A stretch of DNA of 64,000 nucleotides from UBA3700 sp964478025 (GTDB taxonomy: Bacteria; Bacillota; Clostridia; Christensenellales; UBA3700), in the NCBI GenBank assembly GCA_964478025.1, contig CAYZGK010000002.1:152444-216443 (forward strand), read 5' to 3'. Below are positions 1-8,739 of this stretch, one piece after another (the stretch's first letter is position 1; every line of letters starts with the position of its first letter). The notes below the pieces were generated by a model. The model was not told the DNA's origin. It did no database searches and worked only from the letters and a program-made list of their open reading frames with translations. The position numbers and the translations under genes are program-made.

Positions 1-752
1 AAAGAGATTCCATGATAACTTGGATTTGGCTTTGCAATTTGAGGATACTTATCTTCATTTTTTAACCAATCAAATTTTCCTGAATCTACTATAATACCAC
101 CAAGTGTTGTACCATGACCTCCAATAAACTTTGTTGCTGAATGAACAACAATATCTGCCCCATGTTCTATCGGTCTTATTAAATATGGCGTTCCAAATGT
201 ATTGTCTATAACAAGTGGAATATTATTTTCATGAGCAATTATGGAAAGTGCGTCAATATCTGGAATATCTGAATTTGGATTTCCAAGTGTTTCAATATAT
301 AAAGCCTTTGTATTTGGTTTAATTGCCTTTTTCACTTCATCTAAATTATGAATATCTACAAAGGTTGTATTAATACCAAATCTAGTTAAAGTATGTGCAA
401 GTAAATTATACGAACCACCATAAATAGTTTTTTGAGCAACTATATTATCTCCAGAGCTTGCTAAAGCTTGTATTGTATATGTAACTGCAGCAGCACCTGA
501 TGCAAGTGCAAGCGCTGCAACTCCACCCTCTAATGCCGCTATTCTTTCTTCAAGTACACTTTGTGTTGAATTTGTTAATCTACCATATATATTTCCGCTA
601 TCTGAAAGGTTAAATCTATCTGCTGCATGCTTTGAATTATGAAATACATATGATGTTGTTTGATAAATAGGTACAGCTCTTGAATCCGTAACAGGATCAG
701 CTTGTTCTTGTCCTACATGTAATTGTAATGTTTCAAATTTATATTTTGTCAT
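1..752 (-). CDS. metY: O-acetylhomoserine aminocarboxypropyltransferase (partial, 3' end outside window)
   Basis: PLP enzyme of the Cys/Met metabolism family that makes homocysteine from O-acetylhomoserine and sulfide in the cytoplasm. The N-terminus MTKYKFETLQLHVGQEQADP, followed by SRAVPIYQTTSYVF and NIYGRLTNSTQSVLEERIAALEGG, is characteristic. The PLP lysine is visible in ATKFIGGHGTTLGG near residue 207. The frame stays open to base 1, ending PNPSYHGISF, so about 250 of the expected 425 or so residues are here. Start is the ATG at 752 behind AAAGGAGATT. A consensus promoter with two inverted repeats and a roughly 170-nt leader lie upstream, pointing to sulfur-responsive control. Family identity is clear; MetY rather than another family member is inferred from the N-terminal sequence. 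Confidence 0.93.
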   Translation of the reverse strand, partial: MTKYKFETLQLHVGQEQADPVTDSRAVPIYQTTSYVFHNSKHAADRFNLSDSGNIYGRLTNSTQSVLEERIAALEGGVAALALASGAAAVTYTIQALASSGDNIVAQKTIYGGSYNLLAHTLTRFGINTTFVDIHNLDEVKKAIKPNTKALYIETLGNPNSDIPDIDALSIIAHENNIPLVIDNTFGTPYLIRPIEHGADIVVHSATKFIGGHGTTLGGIIVDSGKFDWLKNEDKYPQIAKPNPSYHGIS

Positions 753-802
753 TTTTCTAATCTCCTTTTTTTAAATGTGTTTTTTTGGGTTTTAAAATTT
801 CC

Positions 803-889
803 CTATTTACACATTCGACCAAAACGAAAATTAGCCCTTACTAATTCTTCAAATAAATTATTAGATGTTTCTACAATAAACTTAAACAT
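803..889 (-). CDS. Possible 28-codon leader peptide upstream of metY
   Basis: A short frame inside the metY leader, starting ATG at 889 and ending TAG at 803, reads MFKFIVETSNNLFEELVRAN then FRFGRMCK. AAAGGATAAAAGATAAA precedes it, so the ribosome site is rather far from the ATG. Met and Cys are its third- and second-to-last codons, which is suggestive for a leader in front of a sulfur amino acid gene. I see no clear terminator or antiterminator between its stop and metY, so attenuation is only a guess and the frame may be chance. Confidence 0.3.
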   Translation of the reverse strand: MFKFIVETSNNLFEELVRANFRFGRMCK

Positions 890-907
890 TTTATCTTTTA
901 TCCTTTT

Positions 908-962
908 ACCTACCAACTTAATAGGTTGATATGATTATAAACCTACCATTTTGGTATGTCAA
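908..962 (-). promoter_or_regulatory. metY promoter with tandem inverted-repeat operator
   Basis: On the minus strand TTGACA (957-962) and TATAAT (934-939) are separated by exactly 17 bp, both perfect consensus. The spacer is filled by an imperfect palindrome (plus strand ACCTACCATTTTGGTATGT, 941-959). A second one (ACCTACCAACTTAATAGGT, 908-926) lies at the start of the transcript. The ACCTA/TAGGT arms resemble sites of Rrf2-type sulfur regulators (CymR-like). The promoter is certain in form; the regulator is inferred. Confidence 0.75.
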
Positions 963-1047
963 TAAGATTTTGAAAAAAATTTAAAAAATTAAAATAAATG
1001 TATTATTGCTTTAAAATAGAAGGAAAATCCTAATATTATCTTTACAA

Positions 1048-1076
1048 TTGATTTCTATATTAAAATATGTTATAAG
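1048..1076 (+). promoter_or_regulatory. Promoter of the KilA-N gene
   Basis: TTGATT at 1048-1053 and TATAAG at 1071-1076 with a 17-bp spacer lie 30 bp before the KilA-N start codon. The rest of the 753-1106 interval holds the metY leader and operator and no other gene. Confidence 0.55.
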
Positions 1077-1106
1077 AAAATAAAAACACTATAAGGCAGT
1101 AATTCA

Positions 1107-1928
1107 ATGAAAAATAAAGAAATTAACGTTCTAAACCAAGGGATTCATATTAATAAAGACGATTTTTTCTCTTTAACAGATATTGCAAAATACAAAAACT
1201 CTGAAGCTCCTGCAGATGTCGTAAAAAATTGGTTAAGACGAAAAGACACTATAGAATTTATAGGCTTATGGGAAAAATTAAATAACCCTAATTTTAACAT
1301 GGTCGAATTCGACCAGTTTAAAAACGAAGCAGGGCATAACTATTTTACTTTATCTCCAAAAAAATGGATAGATAGCGTTAATGCTATAGGTATTATATCA
1401 AAAGCTGGCAAATATAATGCAGGCACCTATGCTCATAAAGACATTGCTTTACAATTTGCCTCATGGATTTCACCAGAAATTAATTTGTATATTATTAAAG
1501 AATTTCAAAGGCTAAAAGCTGACGAACAAAAACAACTTGGCTGGACAGTAAAACGTGAACTTACAAAAATAAACTACCGCATTCACACAAATTCTATCAA
1601 AGATAATATTATTATTCCACTTGAAATTTCAAAAGAACAAGCATCAATTATTTATGCAAACGAAGCTGACGTCCTAAATGTTGCATTATTTGGAATGACG
1701 GCCCGTGAATGGCGAGATAAAAATCCTAAAATAAAAGGTAACATCCGAGATACTGCCGAAGTAACACAACTTGTGTGTCTTTCTAATCTTGAAAACTTAA
1801 ATTCGTATCTAATAGAACAAGGATTTAGCCAACAAGAGCGAATTATCGAACTGAACAAAACCGCTATTCGTCAAATGAAGATTTTAACAGAAACAGCAAA
1901 CAATTTACCTGAAGATTTCAATAATTAA
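1107..1928 (+). CDS. KilA-N domain protein
   Basis: A 273-residue protein with a KilA-N DNA-binding domain in its first half. Markers are DDFFSLTDIAKYKNSEAPADVVKNWLRRKDTIEFIGLWEKLNNPNF, then WIDSVNAIGIISKAGKYNAGTYAHKDIALQFASWISPEINLYIIKEFQRLK (residues about 18-137). The C-terminal half (KRELTKINYRIHTNSIKDNIIIP and following) matches the extension usual in stand-alone bacterial copies. KilA-N proteins are common in phages and DNA viruses and also occur as lone, probably phage-derived genes in bacteria; the cellular role is unknown. It is monocistronic with its own promoter and no phage genes nearby. Start ATG at 1107 with AAGG upstream. Confidence 0.85.
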   Translation: MKNKEINVLNQGIHINKDDFFSLTDIAKYKNSEAPADVVKNWLRRKDTIEFIGLWEKLNNPNFNMVEFDQFKNEAGHNYFTLSPKKWIDSVNAIGIISKAGKYNAGTYAHKDIALQFASWISPEINLYIIKEFQRLKADEQKQLGWTVKRELTKINYRIHTNSIKDNIIIPLEISKEQASIIYANEADVLNVALFGMTAREWRDKNPKIKGNIRDTAEVTQLVCLSNLENLNSYLIEQGFSQQERIIELNKTAIRQMKILTETANNLPEDFNN

Positions 1929-1957
1929 TAAATTTTAAAAATAAATTTATTAATCAA

Positions 1958-3529
1958 TTATTTTAGCACTATAGTTGTTATACTATTTGGTTCAAATTTA
2001 ATTTGACCGTTAAATTTGCCACTAGTTTCTTGTAAATACTTTTCATCAGTTGAAGTATATTTTGCATAAGTTTCATATTGATCTTTTATGTTCCACTCAT
2101 ATTCATAGTCAGTTATGTTTATATATACTATAACGATAGAACCATCTGGGTTTTTAAAAACATTATATAAATCATCGGCAAAAACAGCATCTTCATCTCC
2201 GTTTTTATACCATTTTTTAACTTTATCTAAATCTGTTAAATAAGATTTTTCATTTAAAGGATTTACTTGGATATATTGAGCTCCCTCTTGAACAAACTTT
2301 GAGTAATGCTTCATCATATAATATCTTGGAGCAACCTTTACCTCTGCATTCTTTTCATCCCAGTTATTATATAGCAATCCATCCTCATAGTTATAATTAG
2401 AAACTGCTATCCACCATTGCCATGTATTTGAATGTAAGATTCCTATATCATAACACATAACATATCCTAAATATTGAGCTGTTTCAAATGTATTAGAAAC
2501 ACCACTAGATAATTGACAATATTCACTTTGGCTAAAACTTATATTGTATTTTGCAAGCTTCTCTAAAGCGGTTTCTCTTACGCTTCTTGAAGTTGGACTT
2601 TTATATGCATGGTATGAAATATAATCTAATTCTTTAAAATAATCATACTTAGACATCTGTTCTAAATATTCTGTGTTATAGTTTGCTGGATAGCCACCTG
2701 ATTCATATGCATCTAACTTAATATTTTTACTATATTTTTCATTAAACGCTTTTAATTGAATATATATTTCATTTAAGCATTTGGCTGCATTTGCTGGCTC
2801 AAAATGACATCCTTCTTGGCTTGCATCACTGCCACCCCATTTCCATTGAGGTTCATTAATTGGACTTATATATGTAACAGGATAATTATTATCTACTACA
2901 AAGTATTTTAATATTTGCATTAAGTAAGCTGCAAAAACATCATAATTTTCTTCGGCTAGATTATCTGTACTTGGAGTTGTACTATGACATAAATTATTTT
3001 TAGTCATTAAATAATGTGGAGAGTTTACAAATAAAACTAGTGAATCTATACAGCCATATGATAAAGATTTTTTAAGAACGTTCATTGCATTTTTATCTTT
3101 TGTAAAATCATAATTATTTTCATTTGAAACATATGCTAAAAGCTCATCATGAGTGCTTCCTGTATAATTTTCACCTTTTAGGAAAGATTCACACATTCTT
3201 TCATCCTCATAATATGAATATACATCCTTTTTATCTACAGAACCACCGCCAATGTTGTATCTATAAATATTTAAACCTAAGCCTTCGCTACTATATAGAT
3301 ACTTAACTATTTCATCTGCATTATCATTACCACCAACAACTTGTGACCACCAAGCAGATGAAGCTCCAAACCCTTCCATTGTTTGATAAACAGTTCCTGA
3401 AGATATATTTACTAAATTATCTGCAGTATCTAATGTTTCATAAAAGGTTTTATCTTTACATGAAGTAAATGAACAAACCATTATACATCCTAGTAATAAA
3501 ATTAAAACTCCGCTTATAAACTTTTTCAT
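1958..3529 (-). CDS. Secreted lipoprotein glycoside hydrolase, family GH30
   Basis: A 523-residue extracellular glycosidase. The lipoprotein signal (MKKFISGVLILLLGCIMVCS, then FTSC) anchors it outside the membrane. GH30 marks are MEGFGASSAWWSQVVGG near the start, the acid/base glutamate in SPINEPQWKWGG (about residue 224) and the likely nucleophile in FSQSEYCQL (about residue 335), followed by a beta-sandwich C-terminus. The combination resembles endo-beta-1,6-galactanase-type GH30 enzymes, but specificity is an inference. It starts 2 bp after the AlkD-like gene with AAAGGG as ribosome site and is the last gene of a three-gene operon. Confidence 0.85.
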   Translation of the reverse strand: MKKFISGVLILLLGCIMVCSFTSCKDKTFYETLDTADNLVNISSGTVYQTMEGFGASSAWWSQVVGGNDNADEIVKYLYSSEGLGLNIYRYNIGGGSVDKKDVYSYYEDERMCESFLKGENYTGSTHDELLAYVSNENNYDFTKDKNAMNVLKKSLSYGCIDSLVLFVNSPHYLMTKNNLCHSTTPSTDNLAEENYDVFAAYLMQILKYFVVDNNYPVTYISPINEPQWKWGGSDASQEGCHFEPANAAKCLNEIYIQLKAFNEKYSKNIKLDAYESGGYPANYNTEYLEQMSKYDYFKELDYISYHAYKSPTSRSVRETALEKLAKYNISFSQSEYCQLSSGVSNTFETAQYLGYVMCYDIGILHSNTWQWWIAVSNYNYEDGLLYNNWDEKNAEVKVAPRYYMMKHYSKFVQEGAQYIQVNPLNEKSYLTDLDKVKKWYKNGDEDAVFADDLYNVFKNPDGSIVIVYINITDYEYEWNIKDQYETYAKYTSTDEKYLQETSGKFNGQIKFEPNSITTIVLK

Positions 3530-3530
3530 A

Positions 3531-4148
3531 TTAACCCTTTCTTTCTCTTAATGAATCCCTTATTTTTTGCTTAGCCATTTTCTTAACATCTTCATCTTTT
3601 ACATTACAAAGTAAATTCTCTGCATTTTTACTGTCTATAAAATATAATTTTTGTATAAGCCATGCTATAGCCATTTTAACATAATATTTATCACTTTTAA
3701 TTTTTTGTATTTTTAAAACTATATTATCTATATGCTTTTCATCTAAAAAGTTAAATAAAAGATTTACTATTCCCCATCTACATATAAATTCTTGATCACT
3801 TTTTAAAAAATCTAAACACTTGTTGTAAAATTTTTCATCTTTGCTTTTCCAGTGAGTAGTATCACATATAGACCAATCATCTATTATTTTAACAAAATTA
3901 TCTATAAGTTCAATATCCTTTGCGTAAGCTACTACCATTCCCTTTAGCATATTTATTTCAAATATATTAGATTTTGTTTTTAGAAATTCTAAATAATTTT
4001 TCTCTTTATATATTTTGCAGGCATACTTTCTTAATTTTGGAATTCTTACACCATAGATTTCATACTTTGTTGAAGTTAAATTTTTACTAAACTCTTTATA
4101 TTTTTCTTCTTTATTTTCATTTAAAAATTGATTCACTTCATCAAGCAT
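3531..4148 (-). CDS. DNA alkylation repair protein (AlkD-like HEAT-repeat)
   Basis: A 205-residue all-helical protein of the AlkD family, which excises or recognises alkylated bases. YEIYGVRIPKLRKYACKIYK near residue 33 and WSICDTTHW near residue 92 are the usual family blocks, followed by repeated helical pairs (FICRWGIVNLLFNFL; KMAIAWLIQKLYF). It is shorter than many family members (about 220-240). ATG at 4148 follows ACAGGAGATGCGTAG, which overlaps the end of the upstream lipoprotein gene, so the two are co-transcribed. Its place between two exported proteins is odd and gives no functional clue. Confidence 0.85.
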   Translation of the reverse strand: MLDEVNQFLNENKEEKYKEFSKNLTSTKYEIYGVRIPKLRKYACKIYKEKNYLEFLKTKSNIFEINMLKGMVVAYAKDIELIDNFVKIIDDWSICDTTHWKSKDEKFYNKCLDFLKSDQEFICRWGIVNLLFNFLDEKHIDNIVLKIQKIKSDKYYVKMAIAWLIQKLYFIDSKNAENLLCNVKDEDVKKMAKQKIRDSLRERKG

Positions 4149-6932
4149 CTACGCATCTCCTGTAATTCTCAAATAAACTACATTTTGGAACCTTGTAATT
4201 GTGTTATTATTTAAATCTGCTCTTACAAAGTAAACAATATCTTCAAAGTTTGCATTAAATGTTGCGTGATTATTATAGTACTCCTCAAGCCATTCTCCGA
4301 CCTTTAATGCCCCATTGCCAAGTCCTAAGACATTTAACTTAATGCTGAATTGAAGTGTCTCACCTGCCTTTATAATTCTATTTTCGCCTATTTGACAATA
4401 ATAATCTATAAGGGTAAAGAATTCTTCTTTGCTTGTTATATATAAATCGTAAACATCGCTATTGTATGTAAATAAACTTGAAGCCCAATAATCATACTGG
4501 CCATCACCTGCATAATAATCTCCCGCTTCATATTGAGTGTATTCTGTTCTACCATTATATGATTCAGATTCGTATTCACTCATCATAAAGAAATCATAAT
4601 CTATAAGCTCATATTTTTGCGTACCTGAACAATCAAGACCATTTGACCAGGTAATATCTATTGTGTACCAGTTTTCATCAAGTTGAACCTTTATCCATGT
4701 GTGATTTCCACTATCTACTTTTCCCATTGTCTTATATGTTTTAATTCCCTCAATATTACACATAATAGACATAGCAGCTGCAAGTCCATTACAAACTGCT
4801 ACCTTATAGAAAAATACGCCTTCTGCATAGAATGATGTGTTCTTATAAATTGCAGCGTATTCAGTAGTAATTGCAGAAATTTTAGAAGATCTCGTTGTCA
4901 TTCCTCTATCGTATATAGTGTTGTAATTAATATAGTCATAGATGGCTAATACTTTTTCATAATCTGTCATATTATCATCTACTATCTTTCTTAATATTTC
5001 TTTTGCTTTTGTATAAACTTTATCAGCATTAGAATTTGCAACTGGAATAGGTTTTAATCCTGCCTCTAGTGCTAGATACAATTCAACTGATGTACTTACT
5101 GTTGTAGTTTTTTCTATACTATCTACTTTAAAGCCATTAAATGTTGAACTTCTTGTACTTTCTCCTTTTGTATAATAATGTAGTTGAGAGTTTGGATATT
5201 CTTTATAATCAGCCGTGCCTTCATATGCATTATATGACGAATAAGGCCTTGCAGAGCCTGATCTTAATACTATAGAAAAGCCAAATTCATTTTCATCGTA
5301 ATCGCTATTTGTTCTTGCCGTCTCTATACTAAGTGTACTTGAAGAATATTGAAGAGGTTCAATAAAATCACTATATGCATCCTTTATTGCTTGGGCTAAG
5401 GCATCATCTGTTGTATATGCGCTTAACATATAAGGAGAATAGAATCTATAAGATTCTTGAACCGTACACTCTGTCCTTCTAAATGTATCTGAATCTCCAT
5501 AATGGATAATAGTATAAGCTATATAATCATTAAACTCGCTTTTACTACTTATAAAACTATTACAATTTTTACCTAAATATACAAATGAGTTACTTAAATG
5601 TTTTTTAACTGTTTCATCGGTTAAATTTAAATCAAGCATTTTATATTCTGATGTATAATAATCTTCACCATATACAAGTGTTACTCTTACATAAGTTCCC
5701 TTGTTTGAAAGTATATTTGCAGCATTAAACGAATTACCATTAAATAGCTTGCCATAGTTACTATCCTTGCTTGAGTAATTTACACCACCTATTGTTACTA
5801 TTGCTTCATCATATGTATAGTCGCTATTCCAATTTACATAAACATTTGGATATGAAGAATCATAATCTATTTCAACATCATATGGAGTTTTATTTCCAGC
5901 ATCAACGTTGACTTCAACGCTGCTATAACCCATATCAACGCCACTATAGTTATAATAGAATCTAATCTCATGAACTCCACACGAAAGTCCATTTAATTGT
6001 GTCTTATATAATGTAACATTATCACTTGTTGCCTTATACCATGTGCCAGATGGAACAATTTTATCATCCACTGTTACTTTATATAATACTTTAGAGTATG
6101 AAACATTAGAAATTTTATCTGTCCAATTTAAAACTACATCGTTAGCCGCAAGTTCCCTTGAATAAGATAAATAATTTTTATCTAAATTTAATGGCAATGA
6201 CTTTACTAAAGATATATATGTTTTGCTTTCATTTCCATTTTCATAAGTTATAGTTAGTGGAACTTTGGCACCTGTTGAATATTTAGAAATATATTCTTTT
6301 TTCAAAACAATAAGGTTGCACTCTTCATCATAAGACCAATCACTGCTTGTTATTGCTGGCATACTTACATTTGTAACCTTGTTCTCTTGATTTAAAGATA
6401 TTGCATAATCTATCTCTTGATTTACTAACATATCTATTTTACTTGAATATGTACAATAGTAATAATCGCCATCACCATGAATTGTATTTTCACCTGTTAT
6501 AACATCTTCAGGTTCCTTTACTGGATAATCTGATACATCCTCGCTATAAACTATTTTTGTTGAAATAATATTTGAAGAATAAGAAGATTCTTGAGTAAAT
6601 GCGATAATATATGCAGTTAAACTTCGCCATTGAGATAAACTATCTGGAAGACTTACTGTTTGTATCAATTCACCATTATCTTCAATTTTTTGAGAAAACA
6701 CACATAAATCTTTATAATCATCTGAATAAACAGATATTTCATAAAAGGCAGCACCATCTGTTGTAAACCACATTAAAGAGTTTTGCCATTTGACAAATTT
6801 AAAACCGATTTTTTCGTTTAATACTAAATCAACCTCTTCGTTTTCCGCTTTTTTATCGCAAGCAATTAAGCCCATACACGAAAATAGAAGAGCTAATATT
6901 ATTAGTACTGATACGAACAACCTTTTTCTCAT
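4149..6932 (-). CDS. Large lipoprotein with transglutaminase-like domain
   Basis: A 927-residue exported lipoprotein (signal ending GLIAC at about residue 25). Residues 40-600 are beta-rich, Ser/Tyr/Asn-rich sequence, probably several Ig-like or Fn3-like modules. A transglutaminase-core domain lies around residues 640-770: ILRKIVDDNMTDYEKVLAIYDYINYNTIYD, then the cysteine in AVCNGLAAAMSIMCNIEGI, the histidine in DSGNHTWIKVQL and the aspartate in WYTIDITWSN. This triad is used as a peptidase or amide-transferring site on cell-surface substrates; the real substrate is unknown. It heads the operon with the AlkD-like and GH30 genes. No Shine-Dalgarno is visible before the ATG; instead a perfect hairpin abuts it. 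Confidence 0.8.
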   Translation of the reverse strand: MRKRLFVSVLIILALLFSCMGLIACDKKAENEEVDLVLNEKIGFKFVKWQNSLMWFTTDGAAFYEISVYSDDYKDLCVFSQKIEDNGELIQTVSLPDSLSQWRSLTAYIIAFTQESSYSSNIISTKIVYSEDVSDYPVKEPEDVITGENTIHGDGDYYYCTYSSKIDMLVNQEIDYAISLNQENKVTNVSMPAITSSDWSYDEECNLIVLKKEYISKYSTGAKVPLTITYENGNESKTYISLVKSLPLNLDKNYLSYSRELAANDVVLNWTDKISNVSYSKVLYKVTVDDKIVPSGTWYKATSDNVTLYKTQLNGLSCGVHEIRFYYNYSGVDMGYSSVEVNVDAGNKTPYDVEIDYDSSYPNVYVNWNSDYTYDEAIVTIGGVNYSSKDSNYGKLFNGNSFNAANILSNKGTYVRVTLVYGEDYYTSEYKMLDLNLTDETVKKHLSNSFVYLGKNCNSFISSKSEFNDYIAYTIIHYGDSDTFRRTECTVQESYRFYSPYMLSAYTTDDALAQAIKDAYSDFIEPLQYSSSTLSIETARTNSDYDENEFGFSIVLRSGSARPYSSYNAYEGTADYKEYPNSQLHYYTKGESTRSSTFNGFKVDSIEKTTTVSTSVELYLALEAGLKPIPVANSNADKVYTKAKEILRKIVDDNMTDYEKVLAIYDYINYNTIYDRGMTTRSSKISAITTEYAAIYKNTSFYAEGVFFYKVAVCNGLAAAMSIMCNIEGIKTYKTMGKVDSGNHTWIKVQLDENWYTIDITWSNGLDCSGTQKYELIDYDFFMMSEYESESYNGRTEYTQYEAGDYYAGDGQYDYWASSLFTYNSDVYDLYITSKEEFFTLIDYYCQIGENRIIKAGETLQFSIKLNVLGLGNGALKVGEWLEEYYNNHATFNANFEDIVYFVRADLNNNTITRFQNVVYLRITGDA

Positions 6933-6957
6933 AATTTAATTTTAATGAAATTAAATT
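6933..6957 (-). repeat. Perfect inverted repeat abutting the start codon
   Basis: Ten-base arms AATTTAATTT and AAATTAAATT around a 5-nt loop lie directly against the ATG at 6932, where a ribosome site would be expected. It could be an operator, a leader hairpin, or simply AT-rich sequence. Confidence 0.5.
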
Positions 6958-7000
6958 AAAATAACCATAAACAATTTAAAATAATTATGGATAAAAAAGC

Positions 7001-8287
7001 CTAATTTGCGGAATTATGAACTTCGCCTTGGCTCTCTTCGATAACATCATGATCTGTTGAGTGTTTTTCTAAATCACTTAATGATGTATCTGGATACTTT
7101 TTAAATAATACTTTTAATAAAAGTGGGGTTAAGATAGAAGATATAATAATTAATAAAACAAATGCTGGATAGTATTCTTGAGTCATAATACCACTTCTAA
7201 CACCTTCATTTGCTATGATTAAACATACCTCTCCTCTTACCATCATGCCAATTCCAACCTTTGCTGACTCGTCCCATGTATAACCACACACTTTTGCACC
7301 AAGTCCTGCTCCTAAGAATTTTCCAAGTAGTGCCACAACTACAAACGCTACGCTGAATAAAACCAAGTTCCAACTAAATGATTGAGCTATCGTTTCATAA
7401 GGAAGTGATACACCAATGTTTACAAAGAATATTGGAGAGAATATCATATAGGCACTTTGATCTACTCTTGTTTCAACATATTCTGTTTCTTTCATATTAG
7501 ATAACATCATACCTGCCATAAAAGCACCTGTTATAGCTGCTATTCCAAATAATTCTTCTGCTGCCCATGAGTAAACAAAACATACACCTAAACTTACAAC
7601 GGATAATCTTCTTGAGTGTGGCCATTTTTTAGAAGCCATTTTAAATAAATAATGTATTCCAAATCCAACTAGTATTGCCACCATAAAGAATAGTACAACA
7701 TTTATTAAAACTACTAAGAAGGATAAATTGCTTGAGAAATTTAATAATTTTGCAATTCTACCAGCAATTGTTGTCTCTCCAGTGTTTGCTGTAAAGAATG
7801 CTAAAATAACGACACCTATAACATCATCAATTACAGCTGCAGTAACTATTGATGAACCTACCTTTCCATGTAATACATCTAACTCTTTTAAACTAGCTAC
7901 TGTAATACCAACAGATGTTGCAGTAAGAATAGCACCGAAGAATAATCTCATTTTTGTAGATATTCCTGGAATTATAAAAGATACACCAAATCCAAATAAA
8001 AATGGAACTAAAACGCCTAAAGATGTAATTACTATAGATGGGCCTGCATTTTCCTTTAATTCTTTAAAGTTAGTACCCATACCTGCTGTGAACATTATTA
8101 AAATAACACCGATTTCTGCAAATAAATCTAGATTATCTGTTGAACGAACGATGTTAGTTAAACCAAAGATTACGCCGACAATTAGTGCTCCCAAAACTTG
8201 CGATAAGCCAATCTTTTTAAAGGCTACTCCAACAACCTTTGTAACAATCAATATTATGGCGATTTCTAATAAAAATCTATAATCCAT
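7001..8287 (-). CDS. Cation:proton antiporter (CPA2/Kef-type)
   Basis: A 428-residue membrane protein with about 12 hydrophobic segments, of the monovalent cation:proton antiporter-2 family. Visible marks are LGALIVGVIFG after the first helix, VILIMFTAGMGTNFKEL, and the ion-binding aspartates in AAVIDDVIGVVILAFF (about residues 154-155). IAAITGAFMAGMMLSN follows. It ends after the transport domain with a short acidic, His-containing tail and lacks the TrkA-N domain of true KefB/C, so it is more like NapA-type Na+/H+ antiporters. ATG at 8287 follows AAAGGAAAACC. A near-perfect promoter lies upstream, so it is probably its own transcription unit. Confidence 0.9.
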   Translation of the reverse strand: MDYRFLLEIAIILIVTKVVGVAFKKIGLSQVLGALIVGVIFGLTNIVRSTDNLDLFAEIGVILIMFTAGMGTNFKELKENAGPSIVITSLGVLVPFLFGFGVSFIIPGISTKMRLFFGAILTATSVGITVASLKELDVLHGKVGSSIVTAAVIDDVIGVVILAFFTANTGETTIAGRIAKLLNFSSNLSFLVVLINVVLFFMVAILVGFGIHYLFKMASKKWPHSRRLSVVSLGVCFVYSWAAEELFGIAAITGAFMAGMMLSNMKETEYVETRVDQSAYMIFSPIFFVNIGVSLPYETIAQSFSWNLVLFSVAFVVVALLGKFLGAGLGAKVCGYTWDESAKVGIGMMVRGEVCLIIANEGVRSGIMTQEYYPAFVLLIIISSILTPLLLKVLFKKYPDTSLSDLEKHSTDHDVIEESQGEVHNSAN

Positions 8288-8323
8288 GGTTTTCCTTTGA
8301 TAAACGTTAATTTATCGTATTGA

Positions 8324-8352
8324 ATTATAGTTTTACATATATAAAATGTCAA
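8324..8352 (-). promoter_or_regulatory. Promoter of the antiporter gene
   Basis: Minus-strand TTGACA (8347-8352) and TATAAT (8324-8329) with a 17-bp spacer, a perfect consensus match, 37 bp before the antiporter ATG. Confidence 0.8.
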
Positions 8353-8361
8353 ACAATAAAA

Positions 8362-8387
8362 TATGCTTTCCTAAAAAGGAAAGCATA
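8362..8387 (-). terminator. Rho-independent terminator after the PC4-like gene
   Basis: Perfect 10-bp stem TATGCTTTCC/GGAAAGCATA with a 6-nt loop, followed on the minus strand by ATTTTATTG. It separates the PC4-like gene from the antiporter promoter. Confidence 0.8.
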
Positions 8388-8416
8388 CAAAATAACTATA
8401 TTATTTTCTTATAATC

Positions 8417-8638
8417 TTATAAATCAATAGAATTTAAAATATTTCTTAATTCTTTAACTTCGTCTTGACTTAAAACTATACCCTTGCCAACGATTTTATC
8501 ATCTGCTGACCAGTCTCTAATATCATATTTAGGTTCATTTCCATTCCAACTAATTAGTCTAACTTCTTTTGTCCATCCTGCCTTAGTTTCAGAAATAACA
8601 CCTAACTTTTGAATAACTTCTACCTTATAATCTGCCAT
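8417..8638 (-). CDS. YdbC-like PC4/p15 single-strand DNA-binding protein
   Basis: A 73-residue protein matching the small YdbC family (transcriptional coactivator p15/PC4 fold). VEVIQKLGVISETKAGWTKE, then VRLISWNGNEPKYDIRDWS and GKGIVLSQDEVKELRNIL make up the beta-hairpins plus C-terminal helix of the fold. Characterised members bind single-stranded DNA and are thought to act in transcription or replication. ATG at 8638 follows a strong GGAGG; single-gene unit closed by its own terminator. Confidence 0.85.
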   Translation of the reverse strand: MADYKVEVIQKLGVISETKAGWTKEVRLISWNGNEPKYDIRDWSADDKIVGKGIVLSQDEVKELRNILNSIDL

Positions 8639-8739
8639 AATAACCTCCGAGTTAACTTTTTAAGTTGCTTTAATACTACCATAGAAATAAACACATTTCA
8701 ATATATAATATTAAAACTTTTATTTTATTTTATATATTT

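Noticed and set aside
1107..1928. Prophage remnant around the KilA-N gene
   Set aside because: No other phage genes, integrase or attachment repeats are seen on either side.
7728..8282. A 184-codon plus-strand frame within the antiporter gene
   Set aside because: Antisense shadow of a clear membrane transporter; its composition mirrors the complementary hydrophobic codons and it has no ribosome site.
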